Assembly: GCA_963669155.1 (NCBI GenBank)
Contig: OZ022585.1
Span: 6,233,558-6,297,557, forward strand
Origin: Arbacia lixula
Taxonomy: Eukaryota > Echinodermata > Echinoidea > Arbacioida > Arbaciidae
DNA: 64,000 bases
Reading direction: 5' to 3'
How positions within the stretch are numbered: the first letter of the stretch is position 1; each line of letters opens with the position of its first letter. Shown in pieces: positions 43,990 to 55,181 of this stretch. Made by a program: the position numbers and the translations under genes. The notes below the pieces were generated by a model. That model searched no databases. It was not told the DNA's origin and saw nothing but the letters and a program-made list of their open reading frames with translations.

Positions 43990-46680
43990 CATTTTCTTTC
44001 TCTGATAATCTTTTTGAATTGGATCAATAAATCAATAAACATTATCAAATGAACTTGATAATTGAAATGAAATGCTGTAAATAAATAATTATTGTTAAGA
44101 GCATCTACCAGTCATGACAATTGAGTGGTGGATTGAAACCTTTAAGGTATGGGTATTCATTTCTTTAAACGTCTTTGATTGCACACACTGTTTGCGCTCC
44201 CGTTATACTATGAATTCATTTTTTTTATTTGTGAAAATTAATGTAAACACAACAAAAAAAATAAGTCAGCCCTCCTCCCTAAGCAAAATAGCATAACTTT
44301 TTATCGAAGAGGTTTTGGGCAAAACAATTTAGCAGGATTGTTCTTTAACTTGTTGACTAACTGATGTGTGAAAATCACATTAATTCAATTAGTCATGCGT
44401 GAGTGAGCAAATCTTAAAGTCAAAATCTCATTCAATATTCCAAAGATTATTTCAAGAATGGTAATTGGTGAAGTGCCACGAAACCTGCTTCGAAAAGAAT
44501 CGACATCCCCTGACTTTATGTCAATCTCACTTTAATTCGACTTTTGATATATTTGTAATCGTTTTTTCAAAGTGTCAACAGTTTTTTTTTAACAAATAGA
44601 ACTATCAGTACGTAAAACTAGCTGGTGAATGATCAAACGAGTCTGAAAAGAATCACTCACGATCGGTGCGAGGATTGCGTGCAGGACGATGTCGTTGCTG
44701 CGATGTAATGGCTGGTCATCGGCTGGTGTGAAACCTGAATCTTCGTTATGTTCATCAAGCTACGTATGTGTAAAGCTTGCCGTTGTTAAGGCACGCTGAG
44801 GGGATCCAGAAGTACGCGAACAAGTAAACACATGGATGCAAACTCAATGCCATATGTAGAATTCCCATTGTACAAAGTATTGTATTGTATTGCCAGCCAC
44901 ATGAACTTTGAGTTGACTGAACTATATCTTTGTTAAGAAACAGAAAAGGGGAAGAGAGACAGAGGGGAAAGAGACATATATTGTGAGGTAGACGGAGACA
45001 GGGTTACATGAAGAAAGAAAAAATATTAAAACAGAAAGATAAAAAGAGATCAGGTGAAATTGAAAGAGAGAGAGGTCAATTCCACGGATCCGAATGAATC
45101 TCTTTGTATCCTATCACAAACAGTACATCGGCACAACAATTGAATTAATTGTCTTTTTATCAAGGCAAGAACAGCAACACCGGTGACTCTATAAGACGGG
45201 AACTTCATAAACAACAAAAAAAAGGAGAATGGGAAAAGTTATAACCGACTACCTCTAAATGTTGGGACACGCAATGAGCTCTATGGAAAGCCACAACCCA
45301 AATAAGAGTAGCTCATTTGCAATAGTTATGAAACTCAGCAGAAATCGGCAGATAACTTGTTTAACATCTCACATCATAGCTTTACGAACCTTTTGAGGAA
45401 AAGACTGTAACTGTCTACGTTTGAAATATCCTCTGTCGTAGCGACCATGGTCTACATTCATAAATCGCATTGCACCGCTCCGCTCGCGATGTCTAATTCA
45501 AGATATTGTTTCCATAGTCATAGGTTTTTGGTTTATCTGAGTTACATGCTAATATGGGTAAAGACTACAAGATACAGAATAAACGTAATGCAAGGTTGAT
45601 GTTAAGGTACCGATGCTGTGTAAATCTAGAAATAGTGAATCGCCGGTTTTAAATCTAAAACAAAGGTAACCAAATAATAAAGTAATAGCTGGTATGAAAA
45701 ACTTTTGCTCAGATTTTACATATTTTTGCTTAAGGAAACCAACAAAACCAACAATTGTGTTAAGTACAGCAAATGAATTATTACTCATTCACATAGAAAA
45801 TAATCAGTATTACATATTCAATAATAATGTTGCTTCATTAGACTATAATAGCATATAATCCTTCCCGTATTTTAGATTAGAAACATCAAACTTATACGTC
45901 TCTCTTAACTCCTACCTTTCAAATCACAATTACAATCATAACCAATAAGACATTCAAGACTTCCTTTGCGCATTGTTCACCAAATCAAACTGTGTTTCAC
46001 TTTTCACCTCTGTCTGTACAACTTAGACTACATATATCATATTCTAACAATCTGCATAGGCCTACCTAGACCTGTCTCAGAATAGATCAGTAACTAGTCC
46101 TCCTTACGAAACAATAATTTCAATGTGTATCTATATATATCAATCTTCACATTTCTTTGTTTTATTACAACATTCCAAGGCCGGTACTCAAAAAGCGCCA
46201 ATCATTATTTTTAATGCCACTTAAATATGTTAAAAACGATCTGCGAAATCGCCAGGCTTTAAAGTAAGGGCAGTAGTGGAAAGACCACGGGACCCGTAAT
46301 CAAAAGAATGCCTTTCTTTCACGACCACGAGTTCCATTCATGTTTGATTTCAGGATATTCCTTTACACATTGTTCACCAAATCAAACGGTGTTTCACTTT
46401 ACACCTTTGTCTGTACAACTTAGACTTTATATATTATATTCTAACAAATTGCATAGGCTTCAAAACGACCTGCGCCATCGCCAGGCTTTAAGGTAAGGTG
46501 TAGTAGTGGAAAGACCACGGGACTCGCAATCAATAGAATGCTTTTCTATCACGACCACGAGCTCCATTCCTGTTTGATTTCAGGATATCCAGAGGGGAAT
46601 CGTCTCAAAATGATAACATCGTTAAATAAAACGAGATTCGAACTCGGTAATGGCGGTACAACGGTTCTGCAATTATTGCG

Positions 46681-46720
<40 letters not shown>

Positions 46721-46880
46721 TAACGGGCCATTATGAGTTACACCAACTACCCATTCTTTTTTTTTTAATCTTTATGTATCACCTGCATGTTTTTTCACCA
46801 GAAAGTCACACAAATCCCATAGAGCAATTGAATTGAACTGAATTGAACTCGCGAACTGATGCAGATTTGTGTACATTCAC
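43990..46880. repeat. Cassette flank E (between copies E and F)
   Basis: No gene. A shortened version of flanks A and B: a CCTAAGCAAAATA MITE part (44275-44420), the ACTATCAGTACGT block (44600), the CCACGGATCCGAATGAAT block (45083), the CCTACCTAGACCTGTCTC block (46062), a partial and a full SINE-like block (46245-46345, 46460-46721) and ten GTCT units. It lacks the CAACAACTAATAGATTCAGG block. Confidence 0.75.
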
Positions 46881-47044
46881 TTAAAGGGATAGTTCACCCT
46901 GAAATTACTTTGGTTTCAATAAAAGGAGACACGTGAAAGGAACATATTAGTGTATTTTTAAGAAAATCGGTAAAAGAAAAAGAAAATTATTTAAATTGAA
47001 AGTTTGAATTTTGTGATGTCACATGCGAGGTGCCCCCCCCCCCC
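46881..47044. mobile_element. Truncated TTAA MITE (family 3) plus poly-C, beside Ig copy F
   Basis: Same left end and same cut point as beside copies B and C; poly-C at 47033-47044. Confidence 0.8.
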
Positions 47045-47063
47045 TAAAAATCCAAGATGCGCA

Positions 47064-48414
47064 TCAATTAAGCCGAAAGCTATGACCAATAACCTGAATG
47101 AAGTAAACCGAAAATAAGGTAAGGCAAACAAGTGTAGCCGAAATATTATGTTCCCTCTTGCAGTTATTACTGGCTCCGTGCAAATAATCGTAATGCGTGA
47201 ACACATTTAGTGGGGAAATAGAGGTATCGTTATTGATGTTTCCGCCTGAAAAATGGCTTGTTGAAGTAGCTTTAGTGGAAACGCAATCCTCTCGAGGTAT
47301 GTCAATACTGTCCACCGCATTCCCCTGCAACCTGTAATTTCTGTAATCGTCGCACTCTTCAATACTCTTTGATCGATGATATACAGAGGTACAACAAACC
47401 GTTGACAACGAATTTCTCATCCAAAATGTGTGGGTGAAATTGGTTGCATTCCTTGTTGGTTCACGGAATGGAGGAATTCGTTCTCCTTCCTGGTAGCAAT
47501 CGATAACCTCGTCGACATAACTTCCCTGCCGGGCTGTGCAGACGAGAATATCCCAGCCTTCGACAGGAGATGCGGCTTGGTCTGTAGACGGGCCGCAATA
47601 TGCTCTCCCGGGTGGATAAGCAACATTCAACCTCTTTCGCAAGGATCTAATTTTTTTCAGATGACCATCGGAAATTGTAGCATAACATATGTATGTTCCT
47701 TCATCACTTCTCCGTACGTCTTGGATTTTTACAGAAATACGGTACTTATTGCTATTATCATGATCAGTGACACATTTCACTTCGAATCTTTCCCCCACAC
47801 TGTTAAATACAACGTTACAAACGGACTGCTCACAGTGGATGTTACAGAAGGGTGATCTATTTCCTACTGTTATGTGGATATTACCCATTCAGCACATTTA
47901 CGCCAAAACAAAGTTAGGACTCACACATTCAGCACATTTATGCCAAAACAAAGTTATCAATCTGTCAAGCCCACGAGGTCATTAAACAGACTCCCTCTCT
48001 TTTGGGCAAGCCCCACCGAGGTCATGATAACAGACCCCCCTCTTTGGAGAGGACATTAAGAGTCTCTCTGTTTATCATCAGTCACCTTATTAAGGTCACG
48101 AAGGGAAAGTCGCTGGGGTGTAAAAGGAAACAACTCAGTAGACCAGGGGTCTTTTAGCTGCTGCTCTCTGACCTGAGCAGACAGGTTTTCTGAAGCAATC
48201 TTGTCTTCAATATATAGTTATTGCTCCTGTTCTCGATTGTCTCATATTGAAACATATTCGAGATGTGTGGTTGAATCGCATGGGCGAAGTGAAACTCGGC
48301 GATCCCTCCTTCGTAGGCGTAATGGATGGAATCAGACGCTGAAGTAAACTTAACTGCAATCCAGGAGAGTTGGCAGACCAGCAGCAGAGAAATGAAGTGA
48401 TCGGTAGAGGCCAT
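47064..48414 (-). pseudogene. Ig-type gene, copy F (split by insertion)
   Basis: From the conserved ATG (48414) the signal peptide and the start of domain 1 are readable to IQPHIS, then the frame enters a 392-base foreign segment and stops at 48154. Beyond the segment the body is open to 47064: Cys cluster, DEGTYICYA, domain 2, stalk, and tail ending HSFRLN. It is nearly identical in sequence to copy B in the stalk and tail. I tested whether the segment could be an intron: an AG lies at its 3' side, but the only nearby donor-like GT would leave the junction out of frame, so splicing is unlikely to rescue it. The TATA-like upstream block is retained (48528-48545). Confidence 0.75.
47868..48259. 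mobile_element. Insertion inside Ig copy F, unclassified
   Basis: Placed by comparison with copy B: sequence matches to TTTCCTAC and resumes at GAGATGTGTGGTTG, while about 18 bases of the original (from CGCGATATCG) are replaced. A 387-bp part begins TG and ends CA like a solo LTR, but I found no target-site duplication. The left end holds a tandem duplication of a roughly 38-base unit (CATTCAGCACATTTAYGCC). Confidence 0.55.
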
Positions 48415-48549
48415 CTTTCCTGTTGGGCACATATATACTGTATATATAGAGTACATTGCCTAAGTCATAATAAAAAAATTGATGGCAGTGATTATAGCAA
48501 TTATTGTAATGAAATCGTAACAAATATTTCGCTCTATAAATGCTGGCAA

Positions 48550-50715
48550 TGTCAATATTTTCTTTCCCTGGTAATCTGTTTTCAAATGAACTTGATAATT
48601 TAAATGAAATGCTACGAATAAAGAATTATTGTTCAGAGCATCTGCCAGTCATGAATATTGAGTGGCGGATTCAAACCTTGTTCAAAGCGATGGATATCAA
48701 TTTCGTTAAACACTGTTAAACATCCTTGATTGGACACACTGTGTGCGCTCCCGTTATACTATGTGTTAAAAAAAACTTCTGAAAAATAATGAATAATAGA
48801 TTATAACGCGAATCAAGATGAAAATAACACAACATCAAGTCAAAAGATGTCAATTAGGGTTACCAATAGTAACCCTCAAGCCTGTCCATGGATTGTCCGA
48901 GTAGCAACAACTGATATATAAGTGCGTTCCATCAATAGACCAGTTTCGTGGTGGATACATATTTTATTCACGTCGTTTAAAGGGCAAATACTGTACTGGG
49001 AAAGCAAAAAAAGCCTTCAAAATGTAATTGTTAGCAATCTTCTTGCCAATGGTCTTAAATTCATGTATTGTCTATTTTGGAAGCTTGCTGAAAGTTATTT
49101 GCCCTCAAATGATCCACATATGGAGTAATTAATGATTAATGATTAAATCCTCAAAATGTTTGTGCCGAACATTTTGAGGATTTGTGATTTATTCACTCAT
49201 TACTTTAAATGTAGATCATTTGAGGGCAAATAACTTCGATTGCTAACAATTACATTTTGAAGGCTTTTTTTGCCTTCTCAGTACAGTATATACCGTTTAA
49301 ACAATACGTTACTAAGGTTGCGAATTATGATTCAAAACGCAAACATGAATCACAAAAACCACAGAATTAGTGTTCAGTTGACGTTCTCTCCAATGACGTT
49401 TCTTCTTGGATTCGGGCCGATCCAGTGCGCATCGCAGTGCGCGATTTTTTTTTCCGTACCGCTAACGCGTCAGATTTGTAAATTAAGTGGAATTTTACGA
49501 CTTGAATGAAGACTACTGTGCTGGGCCTAACCAATTCGAAATCACTTCTGTGTGCGATCAGTGTATTATAGTACGTACGTACGTGCATGCAACACATAGC
49601 GCATGCAGCTGTTTGTTTGAGCTCGAACGCTGAGAGATTACTATATTGTTCACTCGAAGTACAACTCGAATACAGTCGAATGATATTTGCTTACTTAATA
49701 AGTCATAATGATGAAAATAATAGTAAAAATAATATAATATTAATGCTGATAATTATCATGATGATGTATTACTCCTCATCATTATTGTAATCGTGTTTAT
49801 TAGTATTAGCCGCATTCACACGGTGAAAGCCAATTCAGACGGTAGAAAAGAGAAAATCTTACAAGTATTCTGTGGTTATCTTTGGTTTGTCTTCACTAAG
49901 CAAAATAGCATAACTTTTTATGAAAGAAGTTTTGGGCAAAATAATTAGGCAGGATTGATTCTCACCTTATTGACTAACTTCTGTGTAAAAATCACATTAA
50001 TCCAAATATCCAGAAGGTCATGCGTGAGTGGCCAAATTTAAGAGGCAAAAATGTAACTTTTCAAAAGTCACAAGGGTAATTTGGGGTTTCTGCCATATGA
50101 ATTTTTGATGAATTCCATTTCTGGTGCATAACTTATGTCTTTTCATTGTTTATCATCCATCTCTCGATGCACCTACACCTATCCCGACATTTAACCCATT
50201 CAACCCGTTTAAAAAATACTCCTCCCTCTGGAAATTAAAACTTTTAAAAAACTTTATTTTTGTAAAAAAAAAAGATACAACTGGATATTTTGACAAAGAT
50301 GTAACATGACCTGTCATGTAAACATTGGAAGTCATTTCCAATGTCATTTCCGTGTTATGGTTGAGGGAATACACTTTAAAAATCGCAGAAAATAAAGAAA
50401 TGCCAAAATGTACTGTTAAAATGGCATAAACAATTACCGTTGTGACTCTTGAAAAATTATTACGGAAGTTCAACCAGAAGAAAGTGCCGTTGAGGGTGAT
50501 GGAGCATCTGAGGCGAAAGATGATGATGAAACTGATGCCGGTTTTAATGACTGGGCTAGCCCCAATCATGCACCCCAACTTCTTCCATTCCCGTACTAGA
50601 AACTAAACCGCAGAAAATTCTGTTTCAAGCCAAATGGTACCCAAACTACCCCTGGATCCATTACGAACTCTCCCTGCAAACTATGTTGCAGTCCATTCCT
50701 TACTCGTATGCCACG
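48550..50715. repeat. Cassette flank F, first part
   Basis: No gene. Matches flank B to about 48970 and again from 49301 to about 49440; the interruption is a TTAA MITE (48977-49300). A CCTAAGCAAAATA MITE (about 49895-50570) follows. Short open frames lack motifs. Confidence 0.7.
48977..49300. mobile_element. TTAA-type palindromic MITE, family 2
   Basis: Starts TTAAAGGGCAAATACTGTAC and ends GTACAGTATATACCGTTTAA. The arms pair over most of their length around a centre near 49145-49190. Empty sites exist in paralogous cassettes: CACGTCGTTCAAACAATACG at about 26274 and the same phrase (ATCGTTCAAACAATACG) near 21078. A second copy is at 63387-63675. Confidence 0.85.
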
Positions 50716-50722
50716 GTGTGTA

Positions 50723-51439
50723 CAGGGATGTGTTATGGAAGGATATGAAGCAACTTTCTTTCTTTGAACCCATGTGCCAAGCCGCTGAAAAGTTATGGTG
50801 TTCTCAACAGGTGCTGTTCAGGTGTTCGAACAATTATGAACATGATTGTGTGGCAACGGCTTCTCAGAGAGAACAAAAGAAATGTACAGTCTCATTTCGC
50901 TTGTCCCGTTCTGTTAATGGCATTAATACTTCCATGAGCACAACAGGTATCAGCAAACACACATAAACAAGTTTTTCAAGTAAAATATCTCTGCTGCACG
51001 CAAACACACACAAACGCCGTTAATGATAATACACAGCTTAATATATCATTTTGAGAGTGGTTGAATCCCCCAAATGCACAAGATGTCGGAAAGAAATTGA
51101 TCAATTTTGTAAGTAATACAAATAGCTTATATGTCCGTTTAATGATTCCTCAATACTTTTCGAAACAAAAGCAGTGTATTAGGATCTGTCATTATCTGGC
51201 GTTAACTTCCTTATAGTTTGCAAACGAATTTGTCAAATACAAACCGTCTACAGACAAATGGGAAATTAAAGAAATTTCTTTTCGAGTTGACATCAGCTAA
51301 ATGTCGGCTCGGCATATGGAACATCAAAGCATTGTCATGATTATGGACTTCTTTTGACATTCATGAGCACGCTTTAGAACCAATACAGATGTTTGAATGT
51401 ATTATACTCGAGTTTCTACTCCTTCCTAACACCTCCCTA
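50723..51439 (+). mobile_element. CAGGGATG element with 7-bp duplication, copy 2
   Basis: Starts CAGGGATGTGTTATGGAAGG and ends CTTCCTAACACCTCCCTA, flanked by GTGTGTA at 50716-50722 and 51440-51446. A 717-bp member, used here to define plus orientation. Confidence 0.8.
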
Positions 51440-51446
51440 GTGTGTA

Positions 51447-51593
51447 GATCTCGTCAAAACTATGACTCCTCCCACACCCTACCCACGGCTCGGTCGTTTC
51501 GCTCCCTCGCTCGGGCGCTTTCACGCCCTCTCAAGCGTTCGCAGCCCAGTCATCCCCCCCCCCCCCAAGTGTACGCACCTGTCTACGCCACTG
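51447..51593. other. Short non-repeat spacer with poly-C
   Basis: Non-element sequence containing CCCTCGCTCGGGCGCTTTCA and a poly-C run (51554-51566). Confidence 0.5.
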
Positions 51594-53702
51594 CTTTGAA
51601 CCCATGTGCCAAGCCGCTGAAAAGTTATGTGTTCTCAACAGGTGCTGTTCAAGTGTTTGAACAATTATGAACATAATTGCGTGGCAACGGATTCTCAGAG
51701 AGAACAAAACAAATGTACAGTCTCATTTCGCTTGTCCCGTTCTGTTAACGGAATTAATACTTCCATGAGCATAACAGGTATCAGCAAACACCAATGAACA
51801 AGCTTTTTAAGTAAAATATCTCCGCTGCACGCAAACGCACACAAACACCGTTAATGATAATACCAGGGATGTGTTATGGAAGGATATGAAGCAATTTTCT
51901 TCCTTTGAACCCATGTGCCAAGCCGCTGAAAAGTTATGTGTTCTCAACAGGTGCTGTTCAAGTGTTTGAACAATTATGAACATAATTGCGTGGCAACGGA
52001 TTCTCAGAGAGAACAAAACAAATGTACAGTCTCATTTCGCTTGTCCCGTTCTGTTAATGGCATTAATACTTCCATGAGCATAACAGGTATCAGCAAACAC
52101 AAATAAACAAGTTTTTCAAGTGAAATATCTCTGTTTCACGCAAACACACACAAACGCCGTTAATGATAATACACAGCTTAATATATTATTTTGAGATTGG
52201 TTGAATCCCCCAAATGCACAAGTTGTCGGAAAGTGAAGAAATTGGTCAATTTTGTAAGTAATACAAACAGCTTTTATGTCCGATTTTTAATGATTCCTCA
52301 ATACTTTTCGAAACAAAAGCAGAGTAAAGGATCTGTCATTATCTGCCGTTAACTTCCTTATAGTTTGCAAACAAATTTGTCAAAAACAAAACGTCTACAG
52401 ATAAATGGGAAATTAAAGAAATTTCTTTTCAAGTTGAAATCAGCTAAATGTCGGCTCGGCACATGGAACATCAAAGCATTGTCATGATTATGGAATGCTT
52501 TTGACATTCATGAGCACGCTTTAGAACCCATACAGATGTTTGCATATATTATGCTCGAGTTTCTACTCCTTCGTAACACCTCCCTGGTTATAGCTAAGGA
52601 GCAGAAACTCGAGCATAATACATTCAAACATCTGTATGGGTTCTAAAGCGTGCTCATGAATGTCAAAAGAATTCCATAATGATGACAATGCTTCGATGTT
52701 CCATGTGCCGAGCCGACATTAAGCTGATGTCAACTTGAAAAGAAATTTCTTTAATTTCCCATTTGTCTGTAGACGTTTTGTTTTTGACAAATTCGTTTGC
52801 AAACTATAAGGAAGTTAACGGCAGATAATGACGGATCCTAATACTCTGCTTTTGTTTCGAAAAGTATTGAGGAATCATTAAAAATCGGACATATAAGCTA
52901 TTTGTATTAATTAGAAAATTGACAAATTTCTTCACTTTCTGACAACTTGTGCATTTGGGAGATTCAACCACCCTCAAAATGATATATTAAGCTGTGTGTT
53001 ATCATTAACGGCGTTTGTGTGTGTTTGCGTGAAGCAGAGATATTTTACTTGAAAAACTTGTTTATTTGTGTTTGCTGATACCTGTTGTGCTCATGGAAGT
53101 ATTAATGTCATTAACAGAACGAGACAAGCGAAATGAGACTGCACATTTCTTTTGTTCTCTCTGAGAAACCGTTGCCACACAATCATGTTCATAATTGTTC
53201 AAACACCTGAACAGCACCTGTTGAGAACACCATAACTTCTCAAAGAAAGAAAGTTGCTTCCTACCCTTCCATAACACATCCCTGATTATACACAGCTTAA
53301 TATATCATTTTCAGAATGGTTGAATCCCACAAATGCACAGGATGTCGGAAAGAGATAAAATTGGTCAATTTTGTAAGTAATACAAATAGCTTATATTTGT
53401 CCTTTTTTAATGATTCCTCATTACTTTGTGAAACAAAAGCAGAGTAAAGGATCTGTCATAATCTGTACTTAACTTCCTTATAATTTGCAAACAAATTTGT
53501 CAAAAACAAAGCTTCTAGAGACAAATGGGCAATTAAAGAAATTTCTTTTTCAAGTTGACAACAGCTAAATGTCGGCCCGGCACATGGAACATTAAAGCAT
53601 TGTCATGATTATGGAATTCTTTTAACATTCATGAACACGCTTTAGAACCCATACAGATGTTTGAATGTATTATGCTCGAGTTTCTTCTCCTACCTTACAC
53701 CT
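51594..53702 (+). mobile_element. CAGGGATG element, truncated outer copy split by a composite insert
   Basis: The outer copy lacks its left end and runs from 51594 to 51863, where the internal phrase TTAATGATAATAC is cut. It resumes at 53285 (ATTATACACAGCTTAATATA) and ends with CTTACACCTGCCTG at 53702. The cut is occupied by the inverted-dimer element 51864-53284. Confidence 0.75.
51864..53284. mobile_element. Composite inverted dimer of the CAGGGATG element
   Basis: Two family members in opposite orientation, joined near 52587-52606. The outermost ends are both the same element end: CAGGGATGTGTTATGGAAGG at the left and CCTTCCATAACACATCCCTG at the right. The 7-mers bordering the whole 1421-bp unit are ATAATAC (51857-51863) and ATTATAC (53285-53291), a 6/7 match, consistent with insertion as one unit into the outer copy. 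Confidence 0.7.
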
Positions 53703-55102
53703 GCCTGCTAAAAGTAACCCCAAACCTTGTCCGAGGTTTGTCCGAGGAGCAACAACTAATAGATTCAGGTTGCGTTTCATCCGTTGAAACTGAATCACGA
53801 AACACAGCTGAATGTAATAACACGTCACTAGGCAGTTATGGAAAAATGTGAATACATCACGAATACGGCTAATTCATTCAGAACACAACCATGACCATTG
53901 TGTATTATACCTGTCAATCCACTCGCAACTGCCATCAGAGTCATTAATAATGCATGATGCTTCTGTCAGATAAGAAATTGCGGGAAATGGTGGTGCACAA
54001 TGGAATTGTGTTCTGAATTAATTTGCTGATACAGACACTATTTTGAGGTCCAAATATGTTCGAAAGCCAAAATCCTCATTATACATACCAAGGATTATTT
54101 CAAGAATAATAATTGGTGAAATGCCACGAAACCTGTTTCGAAAAGAATTGACTTCCCCTGACTTAATGATATGTCAATCTCAGCTTGATTCGAGCAAGGA
54201 TGTTTAAGCACATGGATAAACATCAGCCGTTTAATTAATGCAGATTCATTGTACTCTCCTTCTAGTCACAAAAGAACCCTTCACAAAGATTTTCTCTTTG
54301 ATCTCGATGTTCAATGCCGCCGATTCTCTGGATGAGTTTTGCCTGCATTTGACGTATAAACAAAATCGGATGCGCAGAAGAATTTGGGGAAATATCCTCA
54401 CCCCATATGCTTGCGCAGTTGTGACATGTAATACCTACGATGCATCAGTAAAGATTCAATCGAGGAATAGTGTTACAATATGGCAAACTGGCTCTAAACG
54501 TGATATCAAGTTGCAGTATAAAAGTCTCAATTTCACAATGTTCCGCATCATACCTGCTGACAAAATTGCATGAAACGTTACTTTCAGATATTTTCCTTTC
54601 GGACAAGTAACATGAAAAACGCGGCCAACCGCGGCCAAGCTAGTATTTCCATCTCAATAAGTATCAAATTTTGTATTCGCTCGTCCTTTTTAACTACGTA
54701 AGAAGCACTTAGTGACAAAATTAAAAGTTCAGCAGCGAAAACTGAAATGGATGCATGTATAGGAATGCGTATGACCTATTATGAAATCCAGGTGAATGTG
54801 ACGCAATCGCGCATGTATCATATTTTTGAGAGCAGCTGCTAGTCATGAATATTAAGTGGCGGCATCAAACCTTGTTCAAAGCGATGTTTATCCATGTGCT
54901 TAAACATCCTTGATTCGAACTGTCATATATTTTTAATCATTTTAAAAAAAAAGTGTCAACAGTTTGTTTTAACACCTAGTACTATCAGTACGTGAATCAA
55001 GCTGGCGAAGGATCAAATGAGTCTGAAAAGAATCGCTCACGATCGGTGCGAGGATTACGTAACTTTTCTAACGTATTGCCCTTATAACATTTTCCGTTAT
55101 TG

Positions 55103-55181
55103 TACCTCACTGATAAACTCAGTCGGTAGAGCGTCGGGCTGATAATGCGAAGGTCGTGAGTTCGTTCCCGAGACCAAGCGC
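55103..55181 (+). repeat. tRNA-like sequence (pseudo-tRNA or SINE head)
   Basis: The A-box region AAACTCAGTCGGTAGAGCG is good. The anticodon loop would read CTGATAA (anticodon GAT, Ile). The T-arm GAGTTCGTTCCCGAGACC has GTTCGTTCC where a functional B box has GTTCGANTCC. The anticodon stem has a mismatch and the acceptor stem does not pair well. Best read as a tRNA pseudogene or the head of a tRNA-derived SINE. Confidence 0.45.

Noticed and set aside
47868-48259. Segment in Ig copy F as a real intron
   Set aside because: No donor site gives an in-frame junction; the five sister copies have no intron there, and some original bases are replaced.
50634-50966. A similar open frame (VLWKDMKQLSFFEPMC...) in several CAGGGATG elements
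   Set aside because: The copies are similar at DNA level, and an A-run shifts the frame between copies (for example at 57653). The 5' half is therefore not conserved as protein, and no transposase motif is present.
54238-54640. Possible CUB-like or Ig-like exon on either strand (a VTCPKGKYLKVTF phrase on the minus strand)
   Set aside because: The domain pattern cannot be completed in one frame, the Cys spacing does not fit, and splice sites are weak.
55103-55181. Functional tRNA-Ile gene
   Set aside because: The B-box position is mutated and the acceptor and anticodon stems pair poorly; retained only as a tRNA-like repeat.
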